Positions 63,917 through 64,000 of a DNA stretch of 64,000 bases are shown here, piece after piece. The notes under the pieces were generated by a model. The model searched no databases, was not told where the DNA came from, and was given only the letters and a program-made list of their open reading frames with translations. The stretch spans positions 62,001 to 126,000 of the forward strand of contig NZ_JAIMIC010000007.1 in the NCBI RefSeq assembly GCF_019966545.1. The letters run 5' to 3'. The translations under genes and the position numbers were made by a program. This DNA comes from Heliomarina baculiformis (GTDB lineage Bacteria; Pseudomonadota; Alphaproteobacteria; Rhodobacterales; Rhodobacteraceae). Position 1 is the stretch's first letter. Each line of letters opens with the position of its first letter.

Positions 63917-64000
63917 TCTTTGCTGGCACAAGTCGGAAAATGCGGATAAAGCGCCGCTAAATCGCCGAAAAGCGACTTCTCTGTTGCCGATAGGAAACCG

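Overview
The window reads as a chromosomal segment of a Rhodobacterales (Roseobacter-group) alphaproteobacterium. Evidence: high GC in nearly all genes; a VPLPA-type C-terminal sorting tag; a creatinase; a serC-serA operon preceded by what looks like the alphaproteobacterial serC RNA motif; gene types common in this group (DUF599, DUF1523, a GT14-type glycosyltransferase facing a sulfotransferase); and a dispersed intergenic repeat ending in an AAGAAG-type tail, which I know from memory as common in roseobacters. I see no rRNA, tRNA, insertion sequence, integrase or CRISPR array. Most of the window is core chromosome in short, often translationally coupled operons.

Layout. 1-5.8 kb: 5' part of leuC, a VPLPA-tagged exported protein, an MscS channel, rsfS-rlmH, a small exported protein with an apparent frameshift, and a DUF599 membrane protein. 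5.9-10.0 kb: glcDEF (glycolate oxidase). 10.0-12.7 kb: a secreted serine protease coupled to a small secreted protein, Hsp20 behind a heat-shock-type promoter, and a PRC-barrel exported protein behind a GGAAC-N16-CGTT element. 12.7-16.5 kb: succinate-semialdehyde dehydrogenase, an arylformamidase-like hydrolase and creatinase. 16.6-17.6 kb: the divergent ohr/ohrR peroxide pair with palindromic operators.

17.6-25.2 kb is the most interesting block: a co-directional set of a coiled-coil protein, an unknown 375-residue protein, an AAA+ ATPase, an unknown 448-residue protein, a small membrane protein and a DUF1523 membrane protein. An AT-rich membrane/coiled-coil gene sits inside it with stop/start overlaps at both ends, and a 9-bp inverted repeat overlaps a promoter-like sequence ahead of the first gene. 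I do not recognise a described system here; it is my best candidate for a new multi-protein machine with an exchangeable cargo gene.

25.4-35 kb: nitronate monooxygenase, a frameshifted outer-membrane protein remnant, a divergent glycosyltransferase/sulfotransferase pair, smpB, GST, sseA, an aromatic/aspartate aminotransferase, and glnK-amt with a sigma-54-type promoter. 35.2-42.2 kb: a PBP1A-type penicillin-binding protein, mlaA-mlaC, and a type I secretion ABC transporter with its HlyD adaptor. 42.2-53 kb: RidA, glycerophosphodiesterase, a FemAB-like acyltransferase, pterin dehydratase, a second MscS, peroxiredoxin, FAD oxidoreductase, rsmD, map, sfsA, a CinA-like protein, GNAT, an AhpD-like protein and an OmpA-family protein. 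52.8-58.6 kb: thiolase, a divergent XRE-cupin regulator, and a threonine-catabolism operon (kbl, methyltransferase, tdh lacking the structural-zinc cysteines, cysteine-synthase-like protein). 58.7-64 kb: a metallophosphatase, a LysR regulator with a palindrome over its own start, a small membrane protein, and serC-serA.

Starts were chosen mainly from Shine-Dalgarno placement and family N-termini. Function calls rest on recognised motifs without any database search.
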